This document shows, one piece after another, positions 28,403 to 37,338 of a DNA stretch of 64,000 nt. The notes under the pieces were generated by a model. That model saw only the letters and a program-made list of their open reading frames with translations, searched no databases and had not been told where the DNA came from. The stretch lies in assembly GCA_934168355.1 (NCBI GenBank), contig CAKPNI010000005.1, positions 6,349 through 70,348 of the forward strand, in the 5' to 3' direction. Each line of letters begins with the position of its first letter. The stretch's first letter is position 1. The DNA comes from an uncultured Clostridia bacterium. GTDB taxonomy: Bacteria; Bacillota; Clostridia; TANB77; CAG-508. Made by a program: the position numbers and the translations under genes.

Positions 28403-29128
28403 ATGAAATTTGAAAGAGAATATTATGTAGGAATAAAAGACATAGGACTAGATGGCAAACTGTCAAATTATGGAATGTTAAGCATTTTAGAAGAGATAGC
28501 AAGTTCACATTCAGACACAGTTGGATATGGTGTAAATGATATTGATAAAAGAAAAAAAGTATGGCTATTAATGGATTGGAAATTGCAAATTTTAGAAAGA
28601 GCGAACTATGAAAGCAAAATAAAAGTAAAAACATGGGCAAGACCAATTACCAAAAGACCATTTTCAACATATCGTGATTTCGAAGTTTTTAATGGAGAAA
28701 AAAGAATAGCTATTGCAACATCAAAATGGATTTTGTTTGACTTAGAAACAAATAAAATCGCTAAAATAACAGATGACATAATAGATTTGTATAAGCCAGA
28801 AGACGAGAAAGTATTTGAAAAAGACGAAATTGACAAGCTAAAAGAAACGGAAAACTTGGACAAATATATAAACTATGAGGTAAAAAGAGCAGACATAGAT
28901 GTAAATAAACATATGCACAATTTAAATTACTTAAAATTAGCATATGAAGCTTTGCCAGAAGAAGTATATTATTCGAAAGAAAAAAGCAATGTAAGAATAA
29001 TGTATAAACATCAAATATTACTAGGAGATAAAGTAAAATGCTATTATAATAACATAGAAAACAAAGACATAATAACAGTAAAAAGCCAAGATGACAGCAT
29101 TTTACATGCAATGATTGAATTAAGCTAA
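28403..29128 (+). CDS. Acyl-ACP thioesterase (FatA/FatB-like double hotdog)
   Basis: 241 aa. Hydrolyses acyl-ACP to release free fatty acids. Two hotdog halves are apparent; the second contains the conserved 'RADIDVNKHMHNLNYL' segment with the Asn/His catalytic region, and the first has the typical 'ILEEIASSHS' helix. Ribosome binding site AAAAGAGGT. It precedes disA by a few bases, so the two are probably co-transcribed, with pgi possibly in the same unit. Confidence 0.85.
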   Translation: MKFEREYYVGIKDIGLDGKLSNYGMLSILEEIASSHSDTVGYGVNDIDKRKKVWLLMDWKLQILERANYESKIKVKTWARPITKRPFSTYRDFEVFNGEKRIAIATSKWILFDLETNKIAKITDDIIDLYKPEDEKVFEKDEIDKLKETENLDKYINYEVKRADIDVNKHMHNLNYLKLAYEALPEEVYYSKEKSNVRIMYKHQILLGDKVKCYYNNIENKDIITVKSQDDSILHAMIELS

Positions 29129-29146
29129 AAAGGGGTGAAGCAAAAA

Positions 29147-30223
29147 TTGAGACAGAAAAATGAAGACAAAATAACAAATATTTTAAAGAAAATAGCTCCG
29201 GGAACACCAATAAGAGACGGACTAGAAAATATTTTAAAAGCAAGAACAGGAGCTTTATTACTTTTTACGGATAACGAAGAATACATAAAACAATTAGTTG
29301 ATGGAGGATTCTTCATAAACGAAGATTATACATCATCAAAATTATACGAATTAGCAAAAATGGATGGAGCAATAGTATTAAGTGCAGATATGAAAAAAAT
29401 ATTATTTGCAAATGCAGAGCTTATTCCATCAAGTGATATACCAACTGTTGAAACAGGAACAAGGCATAGAACTGCAGAAAGGACAGCAAAACAAACAGGG
29501 GAGCTTGTAATAAGTATTTCACAAAGAAGAAATATAATTACTATATTTATTGATAATGAAAGATACATATTAGAAGACACAGAAGTCGTACTAAATAAGG
29601 CAAATCAAGCAATTCAGACATTAGAAAAATACAAAAAAGTATTTGACAGTAAACTTAATATTTTAAATGAATACGAGTTTAATGATATAGTAACTTTGGA
29701 AAATGTCTTAAGTGTCTTACAAAGAGCAGAAATGGTTATGCAAATTGTAGGTGAAATTGAAAAACAAATTGCAGAACTTGGTGATGATGGAAGATTAGTA
29801 GACATGCAACTTGAGCAGTTAATGGGTGGAATTGAAAAAGAAGAAGAATTAATAGTAAAAGATTATTCTTTAGTTGAAGATAAGACACCAAAAGAAATTT
29901 TAGAAGAAATTGCAAATCTATCTTATGAAGATTTGTTAAAAGAACAGAATATTGCAAAAATCCTAGGTTATGACATATTTTCAGATTTTGATGAAGCATA
30001 TGTTTATACAAGAGGATATAGAATATTAAGCAAAATCCCAAGAATGCCAGCTTCAATTGTAGACAATTTGGCAAAAAGTTTTAAATCTTTGCAACATATT
30101 ATTGATGCTACAATAGAAGAACTTGACAATGTAGAGGGAATTGGAGAGGTAAGAGCTAGAAATATTAAATCATCTTTGAAGAGAATGCAAGAACAATTTG
30201 TATTTGACAATATAATAAATTAA
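29147..30223 (+). CDS. disA: DNA integrity scanning diadenylate cyclase
   Basis: 358 aa from TTG 29147. Makes c-di-AMP from two ATP and scans DNA for branched structures. DGA (residues 73-75) and GTRHR (104-108) of the DAC domain are intact, followed by a helical linker and a C-terminal RuvA-like HhH domain with the NVEGIGEVRARNIK hairpin. I prefer TTG 29147 because the in-frame GTG at 29135 forms part of the AAGGGGTG ribosome binding site; the resulting length equals the family norm. Confidence 0.95.
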   Translation: MRQKNEDKITNILKKIAPGTPIRDGLENILKARTGALLLFTDNEEYIKQLVDGGFFINEDYTSSKLYELAKMDGAIVLSADMKKILFANAELIPSSDIPTVETGTRHRTAERTAKQTGELVISISQRRNIITIFIDNERYILEDTEVVLNKANQAIQTLEKYKKVFDSKLNILNEYEFNDIVTLENVLSVLQRAEMVMQIVGEIEKQIAELGDDGRLVDMQLEQLMGGIEKEEELIVKDYSLVEDKTPKEILEEIANLSYEDLLKEQNIAKILGYDIFSDFDEAYVYTRGYRILSKIPRMPASIVDNLAKSFKSLQHIIDATIEELDNVEGIGEVRARNIKSSLKRMQEQFVFDNIIN

Positions 30224-30249
30224 GTGTAAAATGTGAAAGAAATTTTGAA

Positions 30250-30303
30250 ATTTCGAATTGGGGACGGTTCTTTTTTCAAAAAGGAACCGTCCCCATTTCA
30301 AAA
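30250..30303 (+). repeat. REP-like palindrome, copy 8
   Basis: GGGGACGGTTC / GAACCGTCCCC with flanking TTTCGAATT and CATTTCAAAAAG. It ends at the AGAGGAGGA ribosome binding site of the cyclophilin gene and is open in that gene's frame. Confidence 0.9.
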
Positions 30304-30317
30304 AGAGGAGGAAGAAA

Positions 30318-31154
30318 ATGAAAAAAGCACAAAACATAATATGCATAATAGCATTAATATTAATAATCGTAATCTTAGGAGGATTATGTTACGGTTATTA
30401 CAAAAAACAAACATTAAACATATCAAATCCAATAGTAACAATGGAAGTAGAAAACTATGGAACAATAAAAATAGAGCTATATCCAGACCAAGCGCCAGAA
30501 ACAGTAAGTAACTTTATAAAATTAGCAAATAACGGATTTTATAATGGATTAAAATTCCATAGAATAGTAAAAGACTTCATGATACAAGGTGGAGATCCAT
30601 CAGGAGATGGTACAGGTTCACCAAAACTTTCAGACTTATATAATAATGATGATGAAAATGCTACATACAAATATTCAGATGGAACAGATGCAAAAGGTTC
30701 TGACAATTATTCTATTACAGGTGAATTTGTAGCAAATGGATATGATAAAAACACTTTAAATTTAACAGAGGGCACAATTGCAATGGCAAGAAGTGATTAT
30801 ACCTCATATTCTCCAACATTAGCTACTGAATCTTATAATTCTGGAAGTTCACAATTTTTCATTATGACATCAAATGACCATACAAATTTAAGCGGATATT
30901 ATGCTGGATTTGGTAAAGTAATAGAGGGAATGGATGTTGTTAAAGAAATTTCAAATGTTGAATGTAAAGCAAAAGAGAATAGTGATGGGGAAAGTTCGGG
31001 AACATCAGAAATATCAACACCTGTAAATGATGTTAAAATTACATCAGTATCTGTAGAAACAAATGGTGTAGATTATGGTATGCCAAAAACTTTGAAACCA
31101 TTTAATTATATGCAATGGTTATATGCTCAATATGGATTAACATATAATAAATAA
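30318..31154 (+). CDS. Membrane-anchored cyclophilin-type peptidyl-prolyl isomerase
   Basis: 278 aa. One N-terminal membrane segment (about residues 6-27) without a good lipobox, then a cyclophilin domain: FHRIVKDFMIQGGDPSGDG, SQFFIM and GFGKVIEGMDVV. It probably assists folding of exported proteins at the outer face of the membrane. The domain carries an insertion (about 95-140) relative to minimal cyclophilins. Start ATG 30318 after AGAGGAGGA; the upstream open frame is repeat sequence. Confidence 0.9.
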   Translation: MKKAQNIICIIALILIIVILGGLCYGYYKKQTLNISNPIVTMEVENYGTIKIELYPDQAPETVSNFIKLANNGFYNGLKFHRIVKDFMIQGGDPSGDGTGSPKLSDLYNNDDENATYKYSDGTDAKGSDNYSITGEFVANGYDKNTLNLTEGTIAMARSDYTSYSPTLATESYNSGSSQFFIMTSNDHTNLSGYYAGFGKVIEGMDVVKEISNVECKAKENSDGESSGTSEISTPVNDVKITSVSVETNGVDYGMPKTLKPFNYMQWLYAQYGLTYNK

Positions 31155-31197
31155 AAATAAAGACAAAAAGAAGTAAAATTCTTTTTGTCTTTATTTT
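31154..31197. terminator. Bidirectional terminator
   Basis: 19-bp perfect stem AAAATAAAGACAAAAAGAA / TTCTTTTTGTCTTTATTTT between convergent genes. Confidence 0.9.
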
Positions 31198-31829
31198 ATG
31201 AGATAAGTATTGTAAATGTATTTCCTTTTTTTTTGATAAATCCTTCTTCTTTTAAATGTGATAACTCCCTCATCATAGCACTTCTGTCAACACTTAAATA
31301 ATCTGCCAAATCTGTCAAAGAGAAGGGAAGTGTAAATGTTTTGCTAAGAGTTCTTGTAGACAGTAAATTAAAGTAAGTAAGTAATTTATCTCTGATATTT
31401 TTTTTAGTTAAAAGTTCAATTCTGGTATTTAATTTTATAGTATTATTCATAATCAAAATAGGTAAGTTCCTTTCTAATTTTTCATGAAATTTGCATTTGG
31501 AATTACATTCTTTCATAATATTATCATAAATAAAGCTTAAAATTTCACAATTTTCTTTGGCTTCTACAAATAGCTCATTATTAGTATTTGTAGGATATAA
31601 AACCTCTCCAAAAATATCATATTGGGTAAATTGAAAAATTATTGTCTTATTACCATTAAAATCATATCTTATCAAATTAGCGGTACCGAGTAAGTAAAAT
31701 GCACATTTGATTTCTTTTTTCTATATATGTTGTAATTACTTCTCCTTTTTTAAATGAACGCTTTGTTACTTTATTGCAACTATTACTAAAGTCTTCAAAA
31801 AAAGTTGAAGAATTAAAATCTACTATCAT
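31196..31829 (-). CDS. Crp/Fnr-family transcription regulator, apparent +1 frameshift at CGG
   Basis: Start ATG at 31829 (AAGGTGAT upstream on the minus strand). The zero frame reads 47 codons to CILLT, then CGG (31688-31686), Tyr, Arg and a stop. Dropping the C continues GGT ACC GCT as GTANLIRYDFNGN and the rest of a cNMP-binding barrel, giving 210 aa. The C-terminal winged helix (LADYLSVDRSAMMRELSHLK) is about residues 165-190. Cys residues (ECNSKCKF) lie in the middle; no standard Fnr cluster pattern is evident. It is divergent from the NrdD-like gene and has a TGTTGCA/TGCAACA palindrome in its own upstream region, repeated before nrdD at 62935. Confidence 0.88.
31686..31688 (-). other. 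CGG frameshift site 3 (Crp-like regulator)
   Basis: Minus-strand context CTT ACT CGG TAC CGC TAA. Dropping C gives ACT GGT ACC GCT AAT and restores the barrel. This is the only site followed by T rather than A. Confidence 0.9.
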
Positions 31830-31865
31830 TTTAAATCACCTTTCTAAGAAAATATATCATAAAAA

Positions 31866-31881
31866 TGTTGCATTTGCAACA
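31866..31881. promoter_or_regulatory. Palindromic operator TGTTGCA-N2-TGCAACA
   Basis: Perfect 7-bp arms. The same core recurs at 62935-62958 before nrdD. Likely target of the adjacent Crp/Fnr-type protein. Confidence 0.6.
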
Positions 31882-31893
31882 GAAAACAAAAAT

Positions 31894-31932
31894 ATTACAA
31901 GAATATTACGGAAGTATTACAAAAATATTAAT
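31894..31932 (-). promoter_or_regulatory. Four-fold WalR-box-like array (minus orientation)
   Basis: ATTACA 31894, ATTACG 31905, ATTACA 31916 and ATTAAT 31927, exact 11-bp period; minus-strand reading TGTAAT/CGTAAT. Confidence 0.55.
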
Positions 31933-32160
31933 AGAAGATAACATTTTAATGACATTTAAGAAAAATGTTAAAAAAATGTCGAATAATGTTATAATAGACT
32001 GAAATAATGAATAGGAAGAGTCAATCACGAGAAACATAAGAGCTTTAGGACTACTAATATTGATAGAAATTAATAAAAAAGTAGCATTTTAAATTTGTTT
32101 ATGATATACTATAGCCTAGATTGAGTAATAAGAACATTACAAAGCCAAAGGAGGCAGAAA

Positions 32161-33648
32161 TTGAAAGTAATAAAAAGAGATGGAAGAGTAGTAGACTATG
32201 ATAGAAATAAAATTTTAATTGCGATTGAAAAAGCCAATAATGAAGTATTAGATGATAAAGAAAAAGCAAACAAAGAAGATATAAAAATAATAACAGGCTA
32301 TATAGAAAAAATAGATAAAAAACGAATTTTGGTTGAAGATATGCAAGATATAATAGAACAAAAATTAATGGAAATAGGAAAATATGAGCTTGCAAAAAAA
32401 TATATTGTATATAGATACACAAGAGCGTTAGTTAGAAAAAGCAATACTACAGATGAAACTATACTTGGTTTAATAAGACATCAAAATAGAATAAATGAAG
32501 AAAATTCAAAAGATATCTTACAAGCTTCTATGCAAAGAGATTATATAGCAGGTGAGGTCTCAAGGGATCTTACCAAAAGACTATTATTACCAGAAAAAAT
32601 ATCTAAGGCAAATGAAGATGGAATTTTATATTTTCATAATGCAGATTATTTTATACAACCAATTATAAATTATTGTGTTACATCTGTAAAAGATATGTTA
32701 TATAATGGAACGACAATGAATGATGAGCCAATAGATGTACCAAAAACATTTGAAAAAGCTTGCAATATTTTAACACAAATTATTGCACAAGTTGGAAGCA
32801 ATATATATGGAAAACAATATATAGATTTAAGTTGTTTGGGAAAATTTTTAAGAGTAAGTAAAGAAAATTACAAAAATGAATTTAAAGACAAAATAAATTC
32901 TAATTTGTTGGAAAATGAAATAAATAATTATGAGGAAAATCAACTAGAAGAGGGAATAAAAACAATAAAATATCAGCTGAGAACATTAAATACAAAGGGG
33001 GGAAAAAGCCAAAATGTTGTAATATACTTAGACTTAAATCAAGAAAAAGAATACTTAGAAGAAAATTTAAAAATTAAAGAAGAAATACTAAAGCAAATGC
33101 CAAAAGACATAAGTGAAGAAAAATACAAATTTCGTGGAAAGTTTAATCAGGGAATTGTAAGTATAAATTTACCACAAATAGCATTAGCTTCTGATGAAAA
33201 TGAGAAAAATTTTTACCGAATCTTAGATGATAGATTAGAACTATGTAAAGAAGCGCTAATGTGTAGGCATTACCAACTACTTGGAACTGTTTCAGATGTA
33301 AGCCCAATACTTTGGCAAAATGGTGGAATTGCAAGACTAAAAACAGGAGAGAAAATAGACAAATTATTATACAGTAAATACTCAAATTTATCATTAGGTT
33401 ATATAGGGACAAATGAAATGGCGGAATTATTAAAAAAGGAAAGTTCAATAGAAGAAAAAAACAAATTTATAATTAGTGTTATAAAAATTATGAAAGAAAC
33501 AATAGAAAAATGGAAAAAAGAAACTAACATAGACTTTGTCTTAGACGGTCATCCGCCTGAAAATGTTGGCTATAAATTTGCGGCTAAAGACAAAGAAAGG
33601 TATGGAATTATCAAAAATGTAACAGATAAAGGTTACTACACAAATTAA
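32161..33648 (+). CDS. Truncated NrdD-like protein (class III ribonucleotide reductase paralogue without glycyl-radical domain)
   Basis: 495 aa from TTG 32161 (AAAGGAGGCA upstream). The N-terminal ATP-cone (VIKRDGRVVDYDRNK, about residues 2-90) and the barrel resemble NrdD (FHNADYF, PILWQNGGIARL, LSLGYIG). It ends at DKGYYTN, precisely where true NrdD proteins continue to the Cys-rich zinc site and the glycyl-radical loop. No downstream sequence in any frame restores that part. The middle is much diverged from the nrdD at 63012. It cannot be a self-sufficient reductase; a regulatory or partner role is possible (inference). Confidence 0.75.
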   Translation: MKVIKRDGRVVDYDRNKILIAIEKANNEVLDDKEKANKEDIKIITGYIEKIDKKRILVEDMQDIIEQKLMEIGKYELAKKYIVYRYTRALVRKSNTTDETILGLIRHQNRINEENSKDILQASMQRDYIAGEVSRDLTKRLLLPEKISKANEDGILYFHNADYFIQPIINYCVTSVKDMLYNGTTMNDEPIDVPKTFEKACNILTQIIAQVGSNIYGKQYIDLSCLGKFLRVSKENYKNEFKDKINSNLLENEINNYEENQLEEGIKTIKYQLRTLNTKGGKSQNVVIYLDLNQEKEYLEENLKIKEEILKQMPKDISEEKYKFRGKFNQGIVSINLPQIALASDENEKNFYRILDDRLELCKEALMCRHYQLLGTVSDVSPILWQNGGIARLKTGEKIDKLLYSKYSNLSLGYIGTNEMAELLKKESSIEEKNKFIISVIKIMKETIEKWKKETNIDFVLDGHPPENVGYKFAAKDKERYGIIKNVTDKGYYTN

Positions 33649-33695
33649 TATAAATTGCATAATAAATATGCTTTAAATGAAAGGAAGGATAACAA

Positions 33696-34832
33696 ATGTT
33701 AAAAAAAGTAGGAATTTTAATTAATGGTGGAGATGCACCTGGGCTAAATGCGGTAATTCGTGCAATAACAAGAACTGCAGAAAAAAATGGAGTTGAATGC
33801 TATGGCTTTATAGATGGATTTAATGGATTATTAAATAACAATTATGTAAAACTTGACCATGAACAAATTACATCAGGAATATTACATAAAGGTGGTGCAA
33901 TAATAGGTTCATCATTGAATTCTAATGTATTTAATTATAAAGTAATAGAAAATGGAAAAGAAGTTTATAAAGATTTATCAGAGGTATGTGTGCAAAATCT
34001 AAAAAATGATGGAATAGACTGTTTATTTACATTAGGAGGAGATAGTACACAAAAATCTGCAAGAGACTTTTCTTTAAGAGGAATAAATGTAATAGGTGTC
34101 CCAAAAACAATAGATAATGATGTTGCATGTACTGATGTAACATTTGGCTTTAACACAGCAGTATCTGTTGCAACAGAGGCCTTAGATAGACTTCATACAA
34201 CTGCAGAAACACATAACAGAATAATGGTATTAGAAGTTATGGGAAGATATGCAGGTTGGATAACACTAGAATCTGCAATAGCAGGTGGAGCAGATGTAGC
34301 ACTTCTTCCAGAAATACCTTATGATATGGATAAAGTAGTAGAAAAAATTCAGGCAAGACAAAAAGCAGGTAAAAACTTTAGTGTAGTTGTAGTATCAGAG
34401 GGAGCATATCCAAAAGGAGGAAGCATTTCTGTAAAAGATACAAGAGAAGGTGGAAAAGGAGTTATAAATATTCAATTAGGTGGAGCAGGAGATATTGTAG
34501 CAAAAGAGCTTGAAAGACGTACAGGTTTAATTTCAAGAAATACAACACTTGGATATATGCAAAGAGGAGGAACTCCAACATCAACAGATAGAATATTATC
34601 AACAAAATATGGAGCAAAAGCTATGGAACTTGCTTTAGAAGGAAAATTTAATGTTTTAACAGTATTAAAAAATGGAAAACTTGATTATGTTTCATTAGAA
34701 GATGTAGTTGGAAATAACAAAGTTATAGGTGCAGTAGAAGGCGGAACAGAAGATAGCAATATGAAAGTTGTAAAAATGGATGATGATTTAATAAAAACAG
34801 CAAGAGATATTGGTATTTGTTTAGGAGACTAA
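33696..34832 (+). CDS. pfkA: 6-phosphofructokinase
   Basis: 378 aa. Phosphorylates fructose 6-phosphate at C1. The glycine-rich start GGDAPGLNAVIRA and PKTIDNDV are clear. The donor-specificity positions are non-canonical: GGDST where ATP enzymes usually have GGDGS, and Lys in PKTIDND where ATP-dependent PFKs usually have Gly (PGTIDND). Lys at this site is characteristic of PPi-dependent or group III PFKs, so the phosphoryl donor is uncertain. Ribosome binding site AAAGGAAGGA. Confidence 0.9.
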   Translation: MLKKVGILINGGDAPGLNAVIRAITRTAEKNGVECYGFIDGFNGLLNNNYVKLDHEQITSGILHKGGAIIGSSLNSNVFNYKVIENGKEVYKDLSEVCVQNLKNDGIDCLFTLGGDSTQKSARDFSLRGINVIGVPKTIDNDVACTDVTFGFNTAVSVATEALDRLHTTAETHNRIMVLEVMGRYAGWITLESAIAGGADVALLPEIPYDMDKVVEKIQARQKAGKNFSVVVVSEGAYPKGGSISVKDTREGGKGVINIQLGGAGDIVAKELERRTGLISRNTTLGYMQRGGTPTSTDRILSTKYGAKAMELALEGKFNVLTVLKNGKLDYVSLEDVVGNNKVIGAVEGGTEDSNMKVVKMDDDLIKTARDIGICLGD

Positions 34833-34842
34833 AGATATGAAA

Positions 34843-34882
34843 AAATATGCCAACATGTTTTTGACAATATGTTGGTATTTTT
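34843..34882 (+). terminator. Probable terminator after pfkA
   Basis: CCAACAT / ATGTTGG stem with flanking A/T pairing and ATTTTTAA. Confidence 0.65.
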
Positions 34883-34915
34883 AATAAGTACTTTATCAAA
34901 AAAGGAATTTATAAG

Positions 34916-35743
34916 ATGGAAAGATATAAACAAATAGAAAGAACAATAATAACAACATATAGAAAACAAATATGGTCGAAATTTATAAAAGCTATAACAG
35001 AATACAAAATGATAGAAGATGGCGATAAAATAGGAATATGTATATCAGGCGGAAAGGATTCAATGCTACTTGCCAAATGCTTTCAGGAACTAAAAAGGCA
35101 TGGAAAAAATAATTTTGATATAGAATTTATTGTAATGAATCCCGGATATAATGAAAAAAATAAAAACAAAATAATAGAAAATAGCAAAATTTTAGATATT
35201 CCAATAACAATGTTTGAAACAGATATATTTGAAAGAGTTGAAAAAATGGAAGACCATGAATGCTATTTATGTGCTAGAATGAGAAGAGGATATTTATATA
35301 AAAAAGCACAAGAACTTGGGTGCAATAAAATAGCATTAGGGCATCATTTTGATGATGTAATAGAAACTGTATTAATGGGAATGTTGTTTGCTGGTAAAAT
35401 GCAAACAATGATGCCAAAATTAAAAAGTACATCACATCCGGGAATGGAACTTATTAGACCACTTTATTTGGTAAGAGAAAATGATATAATAAGTTGGATG
35501 AATTATAATGAATTAGAATTTATAAAATGTGCTTGTAAAATAACAGAAAGGCAAGCAAAAAAACGCACCGAGGGCGGGAAGACTTCAAAGAGAGCAGAAA
35601 CAAAAGAATTGATAAAGCAGCTTAAAGAAAAATATGAAAATTCTGATATAAATATTTTTAATAGTACAAAAAATGTTAATTTGGATACTATTTTATCATA
35701 CAAAAAAGATGGAAAAATTATAAACTTTTTAGATGAATATTAG
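34916..35743 (+). CDS. ttcA: tRNA 2-thiocytidine synthetase-like protein (TtcA family)
   Basis: 275 aa. The PP-loop SGGKDS is at residues 44-49, the CYLC pair is Cys116/Cys119, and a further Cys lies in KCACKI; these are the residues that bind the Fe-S cluster in TtcA. TtcA thiolates C32 in some tRNAs, including tRNA-Arg reading CGN in enterobacteria, which is of interest given the CGG behaviour in this window. 'LGHHFDDVIETVLM' is the conserved second motif. Ribosome binding site AAAAGGAATT. Confidence 0.85.
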   Translation: MERYKQIERTIITTYRKQIWSKFIKAITEYKMIEDGDKIGICISGGKDSMLLAKCFQELKRHGKNNFDIEFIVMNPGYNEKNKNKIIENSKILDIPITMFETDIFERVEKMEDHECYLCARMRRGYLYKKAQELGCNKIALGHHFDDVIETVLMGMLFAGKMQTMMPKLKSTSHPGMELIRPLYLVRENDIISWMNYNELEFIKCACKITERQAKKRTEGGKTSKRAETKELIKQLKEKYENSDINIFNSTKNVNLDTILSYKKDGKIINFLDEY

Positions 35744-35842
35744 TTTTTTGCAAAAGGACCGTTTCTTTTTCCATTGGGACCGTTTCATTTCGCGAAAAGA
35801 AACGGTCCCAATGAGAAAAGAAACGATCTTATCGGAAAAAGA
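35744..35842 (+). repeat. REP-like palindrome, copy 9
   Basis: Left half GGACCGTTTCTTTTTCC, then TTGGGACCGTTTCATTTCG / CGAAAAGAAACGGTCCCAA (one mismatch) and a degenerate AAACGATCTTATCGG tail. Directly upstream of the amylase gene and open in its frame. Confidence 0.85.
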
Positions 35843-35848
35843 AAGAAG

Positions 35849-37300
35849 ATGGAAAAACAAATGAAACAAATAAATGGAACAATATTACAATATTTTGAAT
35901 GGTATTTAGATGTGCCAGAAGGGCTATGGAACAAAATAAAAAATGAAGCAGAAGACCTAAGTAAACTTGGAATAACGTCAGTATGGCTTCCACCTGCATA
36001 CAAGGGAATAAATGGTAAAAATGAAGTAGGATATGGTGTTTATGACCTTTATGACTTAGGAGAATTTGACCAAAAAGGAACGATACCAACAAAATATGGA
36101 ACAAAAGATGAATACCTAAGGGCAATAGAAAGCTTAAAACAAAACGGAATAAATGTATATGCTGATATTGTATTAAATCATAAAATGGGAGCTGACAAAG
36201 AGCAAGATATTTTGGCAAATAAATGTGAATGGGCAGACCACAATAAAGAGGGAGATATTGAAAAAATAAAAGCAGCAACAAGATATACATTTCCTGCGAG
36301 GCATCATCAATATTCAGATTTTGAGTGGAATTGGACTCATTTTACAGGAATAGATGTAAATAGTGCAACAGGTGAACATGCAATTTTTAAATTCAAAGAT
36401 AAAAAATGGCAGACAAGTGTAGATAATGAGTTTGCAAATTTTGATTATTTAATGGGAGCAGATTTGGATTTTTCAAACCGCGAGGTTGTAGAGGAATGTA
36501 AAAAATGGGGATTATGGTATCAGAAACTTACTAGAGTAGATGGATTTAGGCTAGATGCAGTAAAACATATATCTTCAGATTTTTATAAAGGATGGCTTAC
36601 ATATATAAGAAATCAAACTCAAAAAGAATTATTTACTGTTGGAGAATATTGGTCAACAGATGTAGATAAACTTCATAAATATTTAACTGAAGTTGATGGA
36701 ATAATGTCTTTATTTGATGTGCCTTTACATAATAATTTTTATAATGCATCTACAAATCCTAATTTTGATATGTCAAAACTTTTAGATAGAACATTAATAA
36801 AAGAAAATTCTGCAAAAGCAGTAACATTTGTAGATAACCATGATACGCAGCCCGGACAAGCCTTGCAAAGTTTTGTTGAACCTTGGATGAAGCAATTAGC
36901 ATATGCTACAATTTTACTTAGACAAGACGGATATCCATGTGTTTTTTATGGAGATTTATTTGGAATACCACATTCAAATGTCAAACCAGTTGCTATGATT
37001 AAGACACTTATGGCTTTAAGAAAGCTAAAAGCTTATGGAAGACAACATGATTATTTTGACCACCCAAACATTATAGGTTGGTCGCGTGAAGGAGATAATA
37101 GGCATTTAGATTCAGGTTTAGCTGTGATTGGCTCTAATTCTTTTGATGCGGAAAAAAGAATGTATGTTGGAACAAGTTTTGCGGGTGAGAAATTTATTGA
37201 TTGCTTGGATAACTGCTCTGATGTTATTACTATTGATAGTGATGGATGTGGTGTGTTTAAAGTTAAAGGTAAGAGTTGTTCTGTTTGGGTGAGAAAGTAA
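35849..37300 (+). CDS. Alpha-amylase, GH13 (cytoplasmic type)
   Basis: 483 aa, no signal peptide. Hydrolyses alpha-1,4-glucans inside the cell. The catalytic residues are Asp236 (GFRLDAVKH), Glu266 (VGEYWS) and Asp332 (DNHDTQPGQ). The GH13_5-type features 'ILQYFEWYLD' and 'YADIVLNHKMGAD' are present, as in AmyS/MalS-like maltodextrin-degrading enzymes. The start is either ATG 35849 or ATG 35861; the nearby purine tract AAAAAGAAAGAAG is a weak ribosome binding site for both. Codons before 35849 are repeat sequence. Confidence 0.92.
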   Translation: MEKQMKQINGTILQYFEWYLDVPEGLWNKIKNEAEDLSKLGITSVWLPPAYKGINGKNEVGYGVYDLYDLGEFDQKGTIPTKYGTKDEYLRAIESLKQNGINVYADIVLNHKMGADKEQDILANKCEWADHNKEGDIEKIKAATRYTFPARHHQYSDFEWNWTHFTGIDVNSATGEHAIFKFKDKKWQTSVDNEFANFDYLMGADLDFSNREVVEECKKWGLWYQKLTRVDGFRLDAVKHISSDFYKGWLTYIRNQTQKELFTVGEYWSTDVDKLHKYLTEVDGIMSLFDVPLHNNFYNASTNPNFDMSKLLDRTLIKENSAKAVTFVDNHDTQPGQALQSFVEPWMKQLAYATILLRQDGYPCVFYGDLFGIPHSNVKPVAMIKTLMALRKLKAYGRQHDYFDHPNIIGWSREGDNRHLDSGLAVIGSNSFDAEKRMYVGTSFAGEKFIDCLDNCSDVITIDSDGCGVFKVKGKSCSVWVRK

Positions 37301-37338
37301 ATATTAAGGATACAATAAAAAATAAAGGGGAATAATAA

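Larger units (their letters stand above)
31830..32160. other. 331-bp divergent intergenic region
   Basis: Between the Crp-like gene (left) and the NrdD-like gene (right). It holds a palindromic operator (31866-31881), a four-fold ATTACA array (31894-31932), a TATAAT at 31990-31995 with only a weak -35, a second possible -10 (TATACT, 32105-32110) and a leader of up to 165 nt with no structure I recognise. Confidence 0.6.

Noticed and set aside
32000..32160. Riboswitch in the leader of the NrdD-like gene
   Set aside because: No recognisable conserved core or terminator-type hairpin could be made out.
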